Below the pieces are notes generated by a model. The model did no database searches. It saw only the letters and a list, made by a program, of their open reading frames with translations, and was not told the origin of the DNA. From NCBI RefSeq assembly GCF_000420025.1, contig NZ_ATUD01000001.1, forward strand, positions 806,001 through 870,000: DNA of 64,000 nt, read 5' to 3'. Position 1 is the stretch's first letter. The number at the start of each line of letters is the position of its first letter. A program made the position numbers and the translations under genes. This stretch comes from Patulibacter americanus DSM 16676 (lineage in GTDB: Bacteria > Actinomycetota > Thermoleophilia > Solirubrobacterales > Solirubrobacteraceae). Shown here piece by piece: positions 27,257-35,790 of the stretch.

Positions 27257-27309
27257 GAGGCACTCCCAGCATTGGACCGCATGAAGGGGCCCCGGTATCC
27301 CTTTGGGGC

Positions 27310-28293
27310 ATGGCTTTGCGCTCCCTCTCCCTCATCCCGCTCTCCCTCGTGGCCGTCGCAGCGGCCACACCCCTGGTCGCCTGCGCTTCCGCCTCGGCTC
27401 CGGCCACCACGTCCGCCGCGGTCGCCCCGATCTCCGCCGCCGCGCCGACGCGGCCCGCCGACCCGTCCGCCCCGCGTGCGCGTCCCGCGGATCGCGCCGA
27501 ACCCTCCCGGCAGGCCCGTCCGGCTTTCGCCCGGCTCGAGCGCGAGCACACGGCCCGCCTGGGGGTCATCGCGACCGACACCGGCACCGGCCGCACCGTC
27601 TCGTACCGCGCGGGCGAGCGGTTCGCGTTCGCGTCGACCAGCAAGGCGCTCACGGCCGGGCTGCTCCTCCAGCGCGCGAGCGATCGCGACCTGCGGCGCG
27701 TCGTCCGCTACCGCCCGTCCGACCTGCTCGAGTACGCGCCGGTGACCCGCCGCCACGTCGCCACGGGGATGACGCTGCGCGGGCTCACGATCGCCGCGCT
27801 GCAGCACAGCGACAACACCGCGGCGAACCTCGTCATGCGCGAGCTCGGGGGCCCGCGGGGCGTCGAGCGCGGGCTGCGCGCCCTGGGCGACCGGACGACC
27901 GAGGTCGAGCGCACCGAGCCCACGCTGAACACGGCGATCCCGGGCGAGCGCCGCGACACGACGACCCCCCGGGCGATCGCCCGCGACCTGCGGTCCTTCG
28001 TCCTGGGGACGGCCCTCACGCCGCCGCGCCGTGCCCTGCTCGCCCGCTGGATGGTCGGCAACACGACGGGCGGCAAGTACGTCCGCGCCGGGGTGCCGGC
28101 GGGCTGGGTCGTGGCGGACAAGACCGGCTCGGCCGGCTACGGCACCCGCAACGACATCGCCGTCGTCTGGCCGCCGCAGGGCCGCCCGATCGTCGTCGCC
28201 GTGCTCTCCGACCGGCGGCGGGACCCCTCGCGGGCGTCCGACGACGCGCTCATCGCCCGGGCGACCCGCACCGCGGTGCGGGCGGTGCGCTGA
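27310..28293 (+). CDS. bla: Class A beta-lactamase, predicted lipoprotein
   Basis: The 327-residue enzyme carries all class A motifs: S109-T-S-K112, S167-D-N169, E203-P-T-L-N207 and K271-T-G273. This predicts a working serine beta-lactamase with the deacylating glutamate. The N-terminus is a lipoprotein signal with lipobox LVAC (C25), so the mature protein should be anchored outside the membrane. An Ala/Pro/Ser linker of about 45 residues follows the cysteine. It is divergent from a LysR gene, which probably controls it. Substrate range cannot be predicted here. Confidence 0.94.
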   Translation: MALRSLSLIPLSLVAVAAATPLVACASASAPATTSAAVAPISAAAPTRPADPSAPRARPADRAEPSRQARPAFARLEREHTARLGVIATDTGTGRTVSYRAGERFAFASTSKALTAGLLLQRASDRDLRRVVRYRPSDLLEYAPVTRRHVATGMTLRGLTIAALQHSDNTAANLVMRELGGPRGVERGLRALGDRTTEVERTEPTLNTAIPGERRDTTTPRAIARDLRSFVLGTALTPPRRALLARWMVGNTTGGKYVRAGVPAGWVVADKTGSAGYGTRNDIAVVWPPQGRPIVVAVLSDRRRDPSRASDDALIARATRTAVRAVR

Positions 28294-28302
28294 CGTCAGC
28301 GC
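28287..28302. terminator. Perfect palindrome spanning two convergent stop codons
   Basis: gcgctg (28287-28292), acgt and cagcgc (28297-28302) form a perfect 16-bp palindrome that contains the TGA of the beta-lactamase gene and the TGA of cbtA on the other strand. It could fold as a shared hairpin for both convergent transcripts. No T tract is present. Confidence 0.4.
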
Positions 28303-29066
28303 GAGGGCACCGTCGCCCGCTCGCCCGCGCCGCGCCGCGCCAGCAGCGGCCGCCCCTCGACCGCGGCCTCCGCCGCCAGCCCGAAGCCGAAGGCCAGGGC
28401 GCTCCACAGGATCGCCTGCGTCCCCAGGTTGGCCAGGCGGAAGTCCCACAGGACCTGCGGCGGGAAGCCCGCACGCACCTCGTTCTGCGCCGGCAGCGCC
28501 ACGTGCGCCACCCCGATGAGGACGACGAACAGCAGGACCGCGGCCGCCAACGCGTTGCCCGCGCCGATCCGCGGGGCGAGCTGCCGGCCGAGCCGCACGG
28601 CCGCCACCGCGGCCGCGAGGGCGATCATCACGAGCACGAAGAAGAACCCCGTGCGCTCGTCGATCGTGTCGCCGCTGCCGACCGCGGGCGGGTTGGCCGG
28701 GTACTTCGTCAGGGGCGCGAGCACGATCGCGACGAAGCCGATCGCGCAGATCGCCAGCACCGTGCCCCGCGCCCGCAGCACGCCGACGCGGCCGTAGACC
28801 ATCGCGAAGACGAGGGCCAGGAACCCGCCGATCGCGACGGAGAAGAGGACGACGCCGACGCCGAGACCCCACGTCTCCTGCGTGCTGCGGGTGATCGCCG
28901 GTGCCTCTTCCGCGGCGCCGGTGACGGCGGTCTTGGCGGCCGCGGCCTCCTCGACCGCGATCGCGGCGCGGACGGGCGGCTCGCCGACGAGGTGAGCCCA
29001 CAGGAACGCGAGGACGCCGGCCAGGAGGCCGGCGAGCATCCCGCGCACGAGGAGGGTGCGCATCAT
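28296..29066 (-). CDS. cbtA: CbtA family cobalt/cobalamin-linked membrane protein
   Basis: The 256-residue membrane protein has about five transmembrane segments, beginning MMRTLLVRGMLAGLLAGVLAFLWAHLVGEPP, which is the start of CbtA proteins. CbtA and CbtB are predicted cobalt transporter subunits, a role inferred in the family from their control by cobalamin riboswitches. It lies 31 bp after cbtB on the same strand, and both follow a cobalamin riboswitch, so expression should fall when B12 is plentiful. Confidence 0.88.
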   Translation of the reverse strand: MMRTLLVRGMLAGLLAGVLAFLWAHLVGEPPVRAAIAVEEAAAAKTAVTGAAEEAPAITRSTQETWGLGVGVVLFSVAIGGFLALVFAMVYGRVGVLRARGTVLAICAIGFVAIVLAPLTKYPANPPAVGSGDTIDERTGFFFVLVMIALAAAVAAVRLGRQLAPRIGAGNALAAAVLLFVVLIGVAHVALPAQNEVRAGFPPQVLWDFRLANLGTQAILWSALAFGFGLAAEAAVEGRPLLARRGAGERATVPSR

Positions 29067-29097
29067 GGTGTCTGCTCCTTCCGTGGCTGAGCGGGGC

Positions 29098-29325
29098 TCA
29101 GTGGCAGGGGAAGCCGAGGAGGTGGCGCGCGTCGTGGACGAGCTCGTGCACGTTCGAGCCGGCGAAGACGGACGTCGCTCCCTCCTCCGCCCCCACGAAG
29201 TAGATGGCCAGCATCAGAACGATGCCGGCGAAGATCCAGTACGGCAGCAGCCCCCGGAGGGAGACGACGGGGACGGGGACGGTCGTCGGCGCGGTGCGCG
29301 GCTCGACGGCGGCGGGCGTGCTCAT
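29098..29325 (-). CDS. cbtB: CbtB family protein
   Basis: A 75-residue protein with one transmembrane helix (LLPYWIFAGIVLMLAIYFVG) and a histidine-containing C-terminal tail (HELVHDARHLLGFPCH), as typical of CbtB. The tail histidines and cysteine may bind cobalt. It is the first gene after the riboswitch and precedes cbtA. Confidence 0.88.
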   Translation of the reverse strand: MSTPAAVEPRTAPTTVPVPVVSLRGLLPYWIFAGIVLMLAIYFVGAEEGATSVFAGSNVHELVHDARHLLGFPCH

Positions 29326-29349
29326 GGGGCGTCCTTCTCGGGATCTCGC

Positions 29350-29480
29350 GTCCCGGGTTGGGTGGATGCGGGGCGGCGGAGTCTCTGGCTCCCGGGCCTC
29401 TCGACCCGATCACAGTGGCGCGACCGCGCCGGACTCTCACCGGCTTCCTCGCTGCCGCCCTGCGGACGATGTAAGCCTAT
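29350..29480 (-). promoter_or_regulatory. Cobalamin (B12) riboswitch upstream of cbtBA
   Basis: On the minus strand the conserved core reads GAAGCCGGTGAGAGTCCGGC, followed by the B12 box GCCACTG (29413-29419 on the plus strand as cagtggc). This is the hallmark of adenosylcobalamin riboswitches. The element ends about 25-90 nt before the cbtB start; the exact edges are approximate. Confidence 0.93.
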
Positions 29481-29543
29481 CGCGGCGGAGCGACCGGCGG
29501 CAGCCGCCCCGAGGTCGCACGGCGGCCCGCCCCGGCCCCCCGG

Positions 29544-30779
29544 CTAGAACGTCCCGAGGGTCCAGGGCGCCCGCTCGACGTGCAGCGCGGCGTCGAGAGC
29601 CGCGCACGCTCCCGGGGTCTCCTCCGTCACGACGCCCGCGTCGCGCAGGGTCGACAGGGCCACGCCGCCCAGGTAGACCGAGCCCAGGTCGCGGGCGTGC
29701 AGCCGCAGGTCGGCGGGGCGCTCCGTGCGCTCGGCGGCGCCGCCGTCGGGGCCCGCGCGCAGCGCCCAGCGGCCGGCGACGAGCTCGTCCTCCGGGTGCT
29801 CCACGTCGAGAACGACGTCGACGGGGGCCGCCCAGGCGCGCGCGGCGACGGCCTCGGGCAGGTCGAGGATCCGCAGCCACAGCGCCTCGTGCTGCTCGAG
29901 CGGGCGGACCGCGCGGGCGTCGACGGGGGCGAGCGCCAGCGGGTCGTCGACGGGGCGCTGGCGTAGGACGAGCTCGTCCGCCAGGTCGATCCGGGCGACG
30001 AACGTGAAGAGCGCCCGCTCGGCCTCGGGTGTCGCCGCCACGAGCTCTTGGACCTCGACGGTCGTGAACGCCGCGACGGGGTGGGTCTCGCGCCCCTCGC
30101 GCACCCGCCACAGCGCGTAGCCCTCGTCGCCGGCCGCCACCGCGACCCGCAGGGGGCTGGCGCCGCCGCGGTCCTCGGGCTCGTCGGCCAGGACCCGGTC
30201 GGCCCACCACCGCTCCGGGCGGCCCATGATCCCGGGGCGCCGGCCGCGGGCGCGCTCGTGGATCGCCGGCAGGACGGGCAGCGCCTCGGCGGCGTCGAGC
30301 AGCCGCACGCCGAGCGGCTCGGGCGCGGGCTGGCGGAGCACGGGCTCGGGGACCACGCGGACGTGCTCGTCGCGGGACCACGTGGCCGGCCCGAACCCGA
30401 AGCGCCCGTAGATCGTGCCCTCGGACGCCCACAGCGCCGCGACCGGCTCGCCGCGCTCCCGCGCCCGCTCCGTCAGCTGCGCCATCAGCGCGCGCAGCAC
30501 GCCCCGTCGGCGGTGCGTCGGGCGCACCGTCACACCCGTGACCGCCGCGCACGGCACTTCGCCGCCGCCCGGGACGACCATCGGCCACGGGAACGCCGCG
30601 GCCGTGCCGACGATCAGGCCGTCGTCGTCCGCGACCACGGTGTCGACCTCGTCGGCGGCCGCCAGACGGCGCTCCCGCCCGAGCGGTGTGGACCCCCGGT
30701 GGAACGCCAGGTCGGCGAGGTCGTGGACCGCGTTCAGCTCGGACTCGTGGGCGGGACGGATGGTCGGACGTTCGGCCAT
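29544..30779 (-). CDS. Eis-like GNAT acetyltransferase
   Basis: The 411-residue protein matches the Eis family: N-terminal GNAT domain (AVTGVTVRPTHRRRGVLRALM as acetyl-CoA loop), a second GNAT-like middle domain and a sterol-carrier-like C-terminal domain. The tyrosine in GTIYGRFGFG and the C-terminal phenylalanine carboxylate (last residues TLGTF) match the two catalytic groups of Mycobacterium tuberculosis Eis, Tyr126 and Phe402. Eis proteins acetylate amines, including aminoglycosides and lysines; activity here is inferred. ATG 30779 gives the family start. Confidence 0.87.
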   Translation of the reverse strand: MAERPTIRPAHESELNAVHDLADLAFHRGSTPLGRERRLAAADEVDTVVADDDGLIVGTAAAFPWPMVVPGGGEVPCAAVTGVTVRPTHRRRGVLRALMAQLTERARERGEPVAALWASEGTIYGRFGFGPATWSRDEHVRVVPEPVLRQPAPEPLGVRLLDAAEALPVLPAIHERARGRRPGIMGRPERWWADRVLADEPEDRGGASPLRVAVAAGDEGYALWRVREGRETHPVAAFTTVEVQELVAATPEAERALFTFVARIDLADELVLRQRPVDDPLALAPVDARAVRPLEQHEALWLRILDLPEAVAARAWAAPVDVVLDVEHPEDELVAGRWALRAGPDGGAAERTERPADLRLHARDLGSVYLGGVALSTLRDAGVVTEETPGACAALDAALHVERAPWTLGTF

Positions 30780-30837
30780 GGCCGCGACCCTATCGGGCAC
30801 CGCACCGCGTCCCCGCGGCGCCCGTCAGACTGCCCGC

Positions 30838-32964
30838 ATGGCCGCCCGGCGCCCCTCCCCCGCCGCCCTGCCCGCGCGGGTGCTGCTCGCGATCGGCGTC
30901 GCGCTGGCCCTGGCGGACGCGTCGGTCGTGACCCTGGCGCTCCCCGAGATCCTCGATCGCCTCGACACGACCGTGGAGGGGCTGGCGGCGGTCATCGGCG
31001 TCTACACCGCGGTGCTCGCGGTCGCCGTGCTCGTCGCGGTGCCGGTGCGCCGGCTGATCGGCAGCCGCGTGCTCGGGCTCGTCGGCATGGTGGTGTTCTC
31101 CGCCGCCTCCGTCGTCTGCGGCGGGGCCGACGACCTGAACACGCTGCTCTGGGCCCGCGGCGCCCAGGCGGTGGGCGCCGGCGCCGCGCTCGTGGCCGCC
31201 TTCGCGCTCATGGGCCGCGGTGCGGACGGCCGCCCGTCGGGCCTGTGGGTCGCCGCGGCGGTCTTCGGCACCGCGATCGGACCGGCGCTCGGCGGCGCCC
31301 TCACCCAGCTCTTCGACTGGCGCGCGATCTTCCTGGCCCAGGCGCCGATCGGGCTGCTCGCCGCCGCGGCGGCGCTCGTCCGCCAGCCAGGGGCGGCCGA
31401 CCCGCGGGACGCCGACGGGACGACCGGCGCGGTCGGCACCCGGGACGGCCTCCGCCCCCGTGATGCCCCCCGCCCCGACGGTGCAGCAGGCGCCCACGAC
31501 GCCGCCGGGGGCACGCTGCCCGCCCCGTCCGCCTGGCCGTCCCGGCCGCCCGCCGGTCCGCCCAGCGCGAACCGTCCCGCGCCGCCCGAGGCGCCGACGC
31601 GGGTGCACCGCCCGGCCGAGGCGGAGACCGTCGTCGACCCGTTCGGCGACCGGCCCCGGGCGCCCGTCGGACCAGCCGCGCCGCGCGCAGGTGCGGAGGG
31701 CGTCCGCCCCGCCGGCGCCCGTCCGGCCGACGACCGTCCCGCCGCCGCACCCCCTGCCGACACCCGTCCGGCCGCCGCACGCCCGGCCCGCCCCCGCATC
31801 ACGTTCGCCGGCGTCCGCGCCGGCGTCGCGTTGGCCCTCGTCTCGGCCGCGCTCACGTCCGTCGTGTTCCTGCTCGTCCTGCTGCTCGTCTCGGGCTGGT
31901 CCGTCGAGCCGCTGAAGGCCGCCGTCGGCGTCAGCCTGCTGCCCGCAGCCGCCGTCGTCGGCTGGCGGATCCCCGGCGACGCGTGGGTCCGCGCGTGCGT
32001 CGGCTGCGGGCTCGTCGGGGCGGGCGTGCTGGCGCTGGGCACGCTGCCGACCGCCGGCTGGGTCTGGGTCGTGCTGCCGCAGGTCCTCGCCGGCGTCGGC
32101 ATGGGCCTGGCCCTCCCGGCGCTGGCGGGCGAGCTGCTGCCCGAGCGCACCCCGGCCCAGGCCGGCGGCCTGCTCTCGCTGCGCCACGTCGGCATCACCG
32201 TCGCCCTGCTGGCTCTCGCGCCCGTCACCGCCCAGCAGCTCGAAACGACCGTCGACGACGTGCGCGAGCAGGTCGCCGCCCTCGTCCTCGACGCGCGCCT
32301 GCCGCCGCGGGAGAAGCTCGCGTCCGTCGGGGGCGCCCTGGGCGACGTCTCGACGGACGACCCGCGCGCCTCGCTGCAGGCCGCGCTCGACAAGGAGGCA
32401 CCGCGGTTCGCGAAGGACCGCGAGGACGCCGCCGTCTACGCGGGGCTGACCGCGCGCGCCGACGACACGCTCGTGACCGCGATCAACGGCGCGTTCCGTC
32501 CCGCGTTCCTGATCACGGGCGGCCTGGCGCTCCTGGCGGCGCTCATCGCCCTGCCGCCCCTGACCCGCCGACCCGTGCTGGCCGCCGCGTCGGTCGGCGC
32601 CGTCGCGGTCGCCCTCGGCCTGGCGGGCGGCCAGGCGCTGCTCGCTCGCGACCACCGCCCGGAGCCCGTCGTCATCGCCGACCCGTGCCAGGACCGCGAC
32701 CTGCCGAGCACCGGCGGCCTCGACGGCCTGATCCAGGACGGCGCGCTCAAGCTGCTGGACCGCGCGGCGTGCCGCTACGGCTCCTCCCGCGAGGAGCTGG
32801 CGCTGGCCATCGGCGACGACGCCGCGGCCCGCGAGTACGAGCGCCAGCACGGCACGAACCCGCGCAAGGTCCCGGGGCTGCTGGGTGGCGCGGTGGCCGG
32901 GGGCGACGGCGGCGGGCGCGGCCGGGTCGAGGAGATCCTCGACGGGATCGCCGGGCTGTTCTAG
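30838..32964 (+). CDS. MFS transporter with long proline-rich loop
   Basis: The 708-residue membrane protein has an N-terminal six-helix block typical of major facilitator efflux pumps (ALALADASVVTLALPEILDRL, LVGMVVFSAASVVCGGADDL), then a cytoplasmic-type insert of about 137 Pro/Ala/Arg-rich residues (about 183-320), then a second membrane block. A long non-membrane segment between later helices (about 465-560) and a roughly 100-residue C-terminal tail are also unusual. Members export drugs or metabolites; the substrate is unknown. It is divergent from the Eis-like gene, 58 bp apart. Confidence 0.85.
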   Translation: MAARRPSPAALPARVLLAIGVALALADASVVTLALPEILDRLDTTVEGLAAVIGVYTAVLAVAVLVAVPVRRLIGSRVLGLVGMVVFSAASVVCGGADDLNTLLWARGAQAVGAGAALVAAFALMGRGADGRPSGLWVAAAVFGTAIGPALGGALTQLFDWRAIFLAQAPIGLLAAAAALVRQPGAADPRDADGTTGAVGTRDGLRPRDAPRPDGAAGAHDAAGGTLPAPSAWPSRPPAGPPSANRPAPPEAPTRVHRPAEAETVVDPFGDRPRAPVGPAAPRAGAEGVRPAGARPADDRPAAAPPADTRPAAARPARPRITFAGVRAGVALALVSAALTSVVFLLVLLLVSGWSVEPLKAAVGVSLLPAAAVVGWRIPGDAWVRACVGCGLVGAGVLALGTLPTAGWVWVVLPQVLAGVGMGLALPALAGELLPERTPAQAGGLLSLRHVGITVALLALAPVTAQQLETTVDDVREQVAALVLDARLPPREKLASVGGALGDVSTDDPRASLQAALDKEAPRFAKDREDAAVYAGLTARADDTLVTAINGAFRPAFLITGGLALLAALIALPPLTRRPVLAAASVGAVAVALGLAGGQALLARDHRPEPVVIADPCQDRDLPSTGGLDGLIQDGALKLLDRAACRYGSSREELALAIGDDAAAREYERQHGTNPRKVPGLLGGAVAGGDGGGRGRVEEILDGIAGLF

Positions 32965-33064
32965 CCGGGCCGGTGGCCCGCAGGTGCGGCTGACCCGCGG
33001 TCCGACCCGCCCCGTCCGGGCCGGCGGCAGGCCGGTGGCCCAACCGCCGACCGGGCCCGCGCCC

Positions 33065-33763
33065 TCAGGCGACCGGCGTGGTCTGCTTCGGGTCGAGCGC
33101 CAGCGCGGCCTTCGCGCCGGCCGTGTCGGCGTCGGCGATGACCTCGAACTCGCCGGCCTGCACGCCGTCGAGCGCGGCGCGCGCCACGTCGGCGGGGTCG
33201 TTCTTCGGGATGTCCCAGCCGGCCATCATGTCGGTGTCCGTCGCCGCCAGGTACACGCCGGTGACCTGGGTGCCCTGCTCCGCCAGCTCGACGCGCAGGT
33301 GGTTGGTCAGGCTCCAGGCCGCCGCCTTCGACGTGGCGTAGCCGCCGGCCCCGTTCGCCGTCGCCCAGGAGAGCGCGGAGAGCACGTTCAGCATCCCGCC
33401 GCCGCCGTTGCGGGCCAGCACGGGCGCGAACGCCCGGGCCATCGAGAGGATGCCGAAGTGGTTCGTCTCCATCTCGCGCCGGATGACGTCGAGGTCGCCG
33501 GTGAGCAGCGATCCCCCCGACGTGTAGCCGGCGTTGTTGACCACGAGCGTGGCGTCGCTCGCCGCCTCGGCGGCCGCGGCCACGGAGGCGGGGTCGGTGA
33601 CGTCGAGCTGCAGCACCTCGACGCCGGGCAGGTCGATCGACGACGCGTCCCGCGCGGTGGCGTAGACCTTCGTCGCACCGCGCTCGAGCAGCTGTGCGGC
33701 GAAGTGGCGGCCGATGCCGCGGTTGGCGCCCGTGACGAGGGCGACGCTTCCGGTGATGTCCAT
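33065..33763 (-). CDS. Short-chain dehydrogenase/reductase
   Basis: The 232-residue SDR has TGANRGIG at about residues 11-18, VVNNAGYTSGG, the serine in VLSALSWA and the YATSK catalytic motif. No substrate can be named. It is divergent from an AraC-family regulator gene 117 bp away, so it is probably the regulated target. Confidence 0.9.
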   Translation of the reverse strand: MDITGSVALVTGANRGIGRHFAAQLLERGATKVYATARDASSIDLPGVEVLQLDVTDPASVAAAAEAASDATLVVNNAGYTSGGSLLTGDLDVIRREMETNHFGILSMARAFAPVLARNGGGGMLNVLSALSWATANGAGGYATSKAAAWSLTNHLRVELAEQGTQVTGVYLAATDTDMMAGWDIPKNDPADVARAALDGVQAGEFEVIADADTAGAKAALALDPKQTTPVA

Positions 33764-33880
33764 GCATTCACCGTACGACCGCCCGATGCGCGGAACAATG
33801 CCTGTTCGTCGCCCATCTGTAGCCGATCGTCTCACGGCGATGGTCGCCAAACCACGGTCGATCCGCGCTACTGTTGACCG

Positions 33881-34888
33881 ATGGACGTGCTCGCCGAGGT
33901 GCTCGCGGTCTCCGGGGTGCGCGGCACGGTGGGCAACCGGGTCGACGCCGGCGCGGACTGGGCGTGGTGGTTCCCGCAGGCGCCCGCCGCGGCCTTCCAC
34001 GCCGTGACCGCCGGGACGATGTGGGTCGCGCTGCCCGGCGAGGACCCGATCCAGCTCATGCCCGGCGACGTGCTGCTGCTGCCGGGCGGCGCGGCGCACG
34101 CGCTCTCCGGCGACCCGGAGAACCTGGAGCGCGCCCGGGCCGGCGTGTCCGACGGCTACGAGCGGACCGGGGCGGGCACGGTGCGCCTGGGCCACGGCCC
34201 CACCCGCACGCACGTGCTCTGCGCGCACTACGCGCACGACCCGGCCGTCACCACGCAGGTGCTCGAGACGCTGCCCGCGGTCGTCCACCTGCGCGCCGAC
34301 CACGCCGGCGGCGCGCTCGACGACACCGTGCGCCTGCTGGCCCGCGAGATGGCCGAGCCGCAGCTGGCGACGAACGTCGTGGTCGACCGGCTCGTCGACA
34401 TCCTGCTCGTCCAACTCCTGCGCGTCTGGCTGGCCAGCGGCGAGGGCGTGCGCGACCGCTGCTGGCTGCACGTGCTGGGCGATCCCGTCGTCGGCACCGC
34501 CGTCGCCAAGCTCCACGAGGACCCGGCGCGTGCCTGGACGACGGAGACGCTCGCGAGCGAGGTGTCCGTCTCGCGCGCCACCCTGGCGCGGCGGTTCCCG
34601 GAGCTCGTCGGCGAGACCCCGGCGGCCTACCTCACCCGCTGGCGCATGGACCTCGCGGCCCTGCGCCTGCGCGACACGGACGAGCCGCTCGAGACCGTCG
34701 CCCAGGCCGTGGGCTACACCTCCGTCCACGCGTTCAGCCGGGCCTTCAGCCGGGCGCGCGGCGAGGCGCCCGGCCGGTTCCGCATCACCGCGCGGGCGGC
34801 CCGGGCGCAGGCCGAGGCGGTCGACGGGGACCCCGTCGACACGCCGCCGGCCACCCGCGAGCGGGAGCCCGCCCTCAGCGCGGGGTGA
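33881..34888 (+). CDS. AraC-family transcriptional regulator
   Basis: The 335-residue protein has an N-terminal cupin-type sensor domain (WWFPQAPAAAFHAVTAGTMW, PGDVLLLPGGAAH) and two C-terminal helix-turn-helices of the AraC type (TTETLASEVSVSRATLARRFP and ETVAQAVGYTSVHAFSRAFSRA). It is divergent from the SDR gene and probably regulates it. A possible -10 element (tactgt, 33869-33874) lies 6 nt before the ATG, hinting at a leaderless message. Its end overlaps the end of the convergent htdX-like gene by 14 bp. Confidence 0.92.
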   Translation: MDVLAEVLAVSGVRGTVGNRVDAGADWAWWFPQAPAAAFHAVTAGTMWVALPGEDPIQLMPGDVLLLPGGAAHALSGDPENLERARAGVSDGYERTGAGTVRLGHGPTRTHVLCAHYAHDPAVTTQVLETLPAVVHLRADHAGGALDDTVRLLAREMAEPQLATNVVVDRLVDILLVQLLRVWLASGEGVRDRCWLHVLGDPVVGTAVAKLHEDPARAWTTETLASEVSVSRATLARRFPELVGETPAAYLTRWRMDLAALRLRDTDEPLETVAQAVGYTSVHAFSRAFSRARGEAPGRFRITARAARAQAEAVDGDPVDTPPATREREPALSAG

Positions 34889-35786
34889 CGAGCCCGCGCA
34901 GGTGCGGGACGGGGGGGCGGGACGACGATTGCCCGTCCTGCAGCGCGAACCCGACGCGCCCGTCGCCGGCCTCGACCGAGCCGTACTCCACCGTCGCCGG
35001 CAGCAGCACGGGCTTCTGGAACCGCACCTCGACGTTCACCGCGTCGGGGATCAGGTCCTCGATCGCCGCGAGCGAGCGGGCCTTCGTCCACATGCCGTGG
35101 GCAATGGCGCGCGGGAACCCGAACGCCTTCGCCGACAGCGGGTGCAGGTGGATCGGATTGACGTCGCCCGACACCGCGCCGTAGCGGCGGCCGATGTCAT
35201 CCGGCACGTCCCACCGCGTCGTGGTGAGCGCGGAGAGGTCGACCGCGACGGCGTCGATCGGGTCCGCGCCCTTCTCGGCCGCGTCACCGGAGCCCTTGCC
35301 GCGGCGGAAGATCGTCGCGGTGCACGTCCACACGGTCTCGCCCGCGACCTGCACGTCGGTCTGCAGCTCGAACGTGCGGCCCTTCGGGTGCGGCTGCAGC
35401 TTGCCCGCGCGCACGCGCACGTCGAGCGGCTCGTCCGGGCGGATCGCCCGGTGCTGCTCGATGCGGTTGCGCATGTGGACCAGGCCGATCGCGCCGAACG
35501 GGAACCGGCCGTCCGTCATCAGCGCCATGTGCAGCGGCGCCGCGAGCACGAACGGGTAGGTCACGGGCAGCGCGTCCGTGCGCAGGAACCCGCAGACGGC
35601 GTTGTAGCGCCGCAGCCGCTCGGCGTCGACCCGCAGCTCGGGCACGTGCAGCTCGAGGTCGGGGATCTCCTTCGCCCCGCCCGCGACGAACGGCAGGCGC
35701 GAGGCCAGCGGGATCATCGGCAGCGCCGCGCGGCCGTAGAGCAGCGCGGCATTCGGGACGGACTTGAGCTCGCGGACGGTCGTCAT
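34875..35786 (-). CDS. htdX: MaoC-like 3-hydroxyacyl thioester dehydratase, HtdX type
   Basis: The 303-residue double hot-dog protein resembles Mycobacterium tuberculosis Rv0241c (HtdX). The C-terminal half holds the hydratase motif SGDVNPIHLHPLSAKAFGF followed by IAHGMWT; the N-terminal half has a degenerate hot-dog. It should dehydrate 3-hydroxyacyl thioesters. It is the last gene of fadA2-fabG4-htdX and starts 4 bp after fabG4 stops. Substrate is inferred from family and cluster. Confidence 0.87.
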   Translation of the reverse strand: MTTVRELKSVPNAALLYGRAALPMIPLASRLPFVAGGAKEIPDLELHVPELRVDAERLRRYNAVCGFLRTDALPVTYPFVLAAPLHMALMTDGRFPFGAIGLVHMRNRIEQHRAIRPDEPLDVRVRAGKLQPHPKGRTFELQTDVQVAGETVWTCTATIFRRGKGSGDAAEKGADPIDAVAVDLSALTTTRWDVPDDIGRRYGAVSGDVNPIHLHPLSAKAFGFPRAIAHGMWTKARSLAAIEDLIPDAVNVEVRFQKPVLLPATVEYGSVEAGDGRVGFALQDGQSSSRPPVPHLRGLVTPR

Positions 35787-35790
35787 GGGC

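Noticed and set aside
32700..32720. LPSTGG motif in the C-terminal tail of the MFS protein
   Set aside because: It is not followed by a transmembrane helix and a basic tail and lies in an integral membrane transporter, so it is not a sortase signal.
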